Both the position numbers and the translations under genes were made by a program. DNA of 64,000 nucleotides from assembly GCA_020850325.1 (NCBI GenBank), contig JADZEW010000013.1, forward strand, positions 56,959 through 120,958. Direction: 5' to 3'. Of this stretch, positions 62,696 to 64,000 are shown piece after piece. The notes under the pieces are model-generated. The model was given only the letters and a program-made list of their open reading frames with translations, had not been told where the DNA came from and searched no databases. The stretch is from Methanoregulaceae archaeon (GTDB taxonomy: Bacteria > Armatimonadota > Fimbriimonadia > Fimbriimonadales > Fimbriimonadaceae). Numbering within the stretch: position 1 is the stretch's first letter; each line of letters opens with the position of its first letter.

Positions 62696-63692
62696 GTTTC
62701 TCAGGGCAGGTCCTGTTCACCTTGGGTTTCACCGCATGACTTTGAACTATGTAGGGTACACCATTAAACTCGGTTGCTGTTACCGTTATGCGCGACCACG
62801 CTGGCTTGAGGCAGCAATCCCATTCGTATACAACTTTACGCGTAAGTGAACCCTTCCACGAGCCAGCGTAGCCATGAATCGCATAACCAACAGTTTCTTC
62901 TTTGCCCGCTTTGTTCTTCTCATACAAGGGCAGCCAAGGCTCCTTTGATGTGATAGTAGGCGGATACGCATGGTTGGCGATGACCTCATGGGTCGCCGAA
63001 ATTGTCCAGCTACCGCGAGTGCAAAACCAATTGAGTCCATTGCCGCGAGGAGGTGCCGTTAGGCCCCACTCATCCGTCACTTTCAGCTTACCAGCCTTAT
63101 TCCTTCCCGAAAACTTAAGCAGTTCTAACCGATGAGCGGTCGTGAGCTTGCATGGCTTCTTCGTACTACAGTCGTAACACGTTCCTTTAAGGTCTACACG
63201 CTGCTTAAGAAAGAGTTGCTTTCGATCCAGCTTGTCACTGAATGTCCATATCATCGTAAATTCGGCACAGCCCACGTGCTCGACGTCCGTCGCTAGCAAG
63301 TGGTTAACGGCAGAACCTGTCGGATCATACAAGGTAACAGGATTGAGATTCGCGTATGAGAATGCCAGTTCTTGCGGCCAAAGTTGGTCTCTAGACGTCC
63401 AAAGACCCAAGGATGCACACAAATGCCGAGCCCGAACATAGGTAAATATTGCAGCGCTTCCTATTCGATAGCCTCGCGCTCCTTTCCAAAGAAAGCGCGG
63501 GTCTAAGCCAGCACCAGTCTTGGCAAGCAAGCTTCCATAGGGCTTGTACCGATAGGTAGTCGAGACATTCCCTGTCGAGCTCTGCGTGGCGGTGACGCTA
63601 CCGAGACCGTCAGTGAGGTATCCCGTCCGAGCCGCGCTCGTGGTCTCCCCGATCATCTCGCCATTCACGGTGTGGTAGTTCGTGATTGCCAT
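62673..63692 (-). CDS. RHS tip 1 with variable C-terminal domain
   Basis: 339 residues. The first 125 are the RHS core end (AITNYHTVNGEMIGETTSAA, GYLTDGLGSVTATQ, TYRYKPYGSLLAKTGAG, LGLWTSRDQLWPQ, NPVTLYDPTGSA), followed by a unique domain (VEHVGCAEFTMIWTFSDKLD, GTCYDCSTKKPC, AYPPTITSKEPWLPLYEK). It starts 4 nt after the stop of the RHS gene at the window edge; in normal RHS proteins this core end is continuous with the repeats. A frameshift may have split them. No toxin family recognised. Confidence 0.75.
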   Translation of the reverse strand: MAITNYHTVNGEMIGETTSAARTGYLTDGLGSVTATQSSTGNVSTTYRYKPYGSLLAKTGAGLDPRFLWKGARGYRIGSAAIFTYVRARHLCASLGLWTSRDQLWPQELAFSYANLNPVTLYDPTGSAVNHLLATDVEHVGCAEFTMIWTFSDKLDRKQLFLKQRVDLKGTCYDCSTKKPCKLTTAHRLELLKFSGRNKAGKLKVTDEWGLTAPPRGNGLNWFCTRGSWTISATHEVIANHAYPPTITSKEPWLPLYEKNKAGKEETVGYAIHGYAGSWKGSLTRKVVYEWDCCLKPAWSRITVTATEFNGVPYIVQSHAVKPKVNRTCPEKRGAGSAT

Positions 63693-63696
63693 CGAT

Positions 63697-64000
63697 CTAC
63701 TCTCGTCCTTGCAGGTAGTCTGTGCCGTCCCAGATCAGCGTGGTGACCGCGCTACCGTCATTCTCGGTGCGCTTGAGCCCATCACCGTCATATTGGTAGG
63801 TTGTCGTGGCGGCACCCTGCTTGTGCGTGGTCAAGCGATTCTCCATGTCATAGACCATGGTCGTCGTTTGAGCTGGTTCCTCGACAATCGTGAGATTACC
63901 TGGTGCGCTGTAGGTGTACGTCGTGACGCCATTGTTGTCGATGCTGGTCGTCAAGCGGCCCGCCAGATCGTAGTTGAACGTCGTCACCACTCCGGTTTCG
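63697..64000 (-). CDS. RHS/YD-repeat protein, 3' end only (partial)
   Basis: The frame runs to the window edge without a start. It contains YD repeats (TTFNYDLAGRLTTSIDNNGV, TTTMVYDMENRLTTHKQGAA, TTTYQYDGDGLKRTEN) and ends LIWDGTDYLQGRE-stop. RHS shells normally continue from such a motif directly into the core end that here begins in another frame 4 nt later. Confidence 0.85.
   Translation of the reverse strand, partial: ETGVVTTFNYDLAGRLTTSIDNNGVTTYTYSAPGNLTIVEEPAQTTTMVYDMENRLTTHKQGAATTTYQYDGDGLKRTENDGSAVTTLIWDGTDYLQGRE

Overview
The window looks like a chromosomal segment of a GC-rich bacterium, most plausibly from the Armatimonadota (Fimbriimonadia-like). This is inferred from two PEP-CTERM proteins ending in VPEPAT-(hydrophobic)-RR tails, large SARP/AfsR-type regulators, RHS proteins and many small genome-specific membrane proteins. 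No rRNA is present, so the taxonomic call is tentative.

Layout. 0.2-1.4 kb: the infC-rpmI-rplT translation operon, with a probable AUA start for infC and an intrinsic terminator. 1.5-4.8 kb: an aldehyde dehydrogenase and PBP2. 4.76-7.3 kb: groES-groEL under a symmetrical variant of the CIRCE operator, with a small four-helix-bundle gene cassette with inverted repeats lying between the two chaperonin genes. 7.25-10.75 kb: an AT-richer island after two degenerate echoes of the groEL 3' end. It carries a three-gene operon (membrane protein, DGQHR/DndB-like protein, DndC-like PAPS-reductase family protein), a possible reduced DNA-sulfur-modification or defence system. 10.9-22.8 kb: accessory genes, including PEP-CTERM proteins, a lipoprotein with a possible BECR nuclease-fold domain, DinB, a frameshifted VCBS protein, an amber-interrupted CrtA-like gene, an HTH-TPR membrane regulator, a GH95 fucosidase and an SPFH protein.

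23-27 kb: sugar aminotransferase plus a bi-domain dehydrogenase (surface glycan), then a tandem FKBP. 27.3-32.4 kb: two tandem-duplicated TolB/PD40 secreted proteins, each preceded by the same pair of direct repeats at 11-bp spacing, next to a 978-residue SARP regulator that probably binds them. 32.6-39.0 kb: small membrane proteins, tRNA-Val(TAC), a cell-wall amidase with a GerMN lipoprotein-like partner, and a tightly overlapping minus-strand run (SLBB export protein, VanX-type dipeptidase, PAP2 phosphatase, M50-like protease). 39.2-41.5 kb: a large secreted HAF/Ig-like repeat protein behind a perfect 9-N9-9 palindrome.

41.9-52.2 kb: an integrated mobilizable element beside tRNA-Val(GAC). 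It has a tyrosine integrase, replication-relaxation protein, VirD4-like coupling ATPase, Xis-like protein, Rep-like proteins beside DnaA-box-like sites, an Mrr-like protein, a regulator and a large serine recombinase. 52.4-60.7 kb: a second SARP regulator with its own 11-bp tandem repeat, then two large multidomain glycosyltransferases. 60.8-64 kb: an RHS gene entering from the right edge, followed by two free-standing RHS tip ORFs, each followed by a small membrane protein (candidate immunity proteins).

Calls rest on reading translated sequence and motifs by eye; no database search was run.
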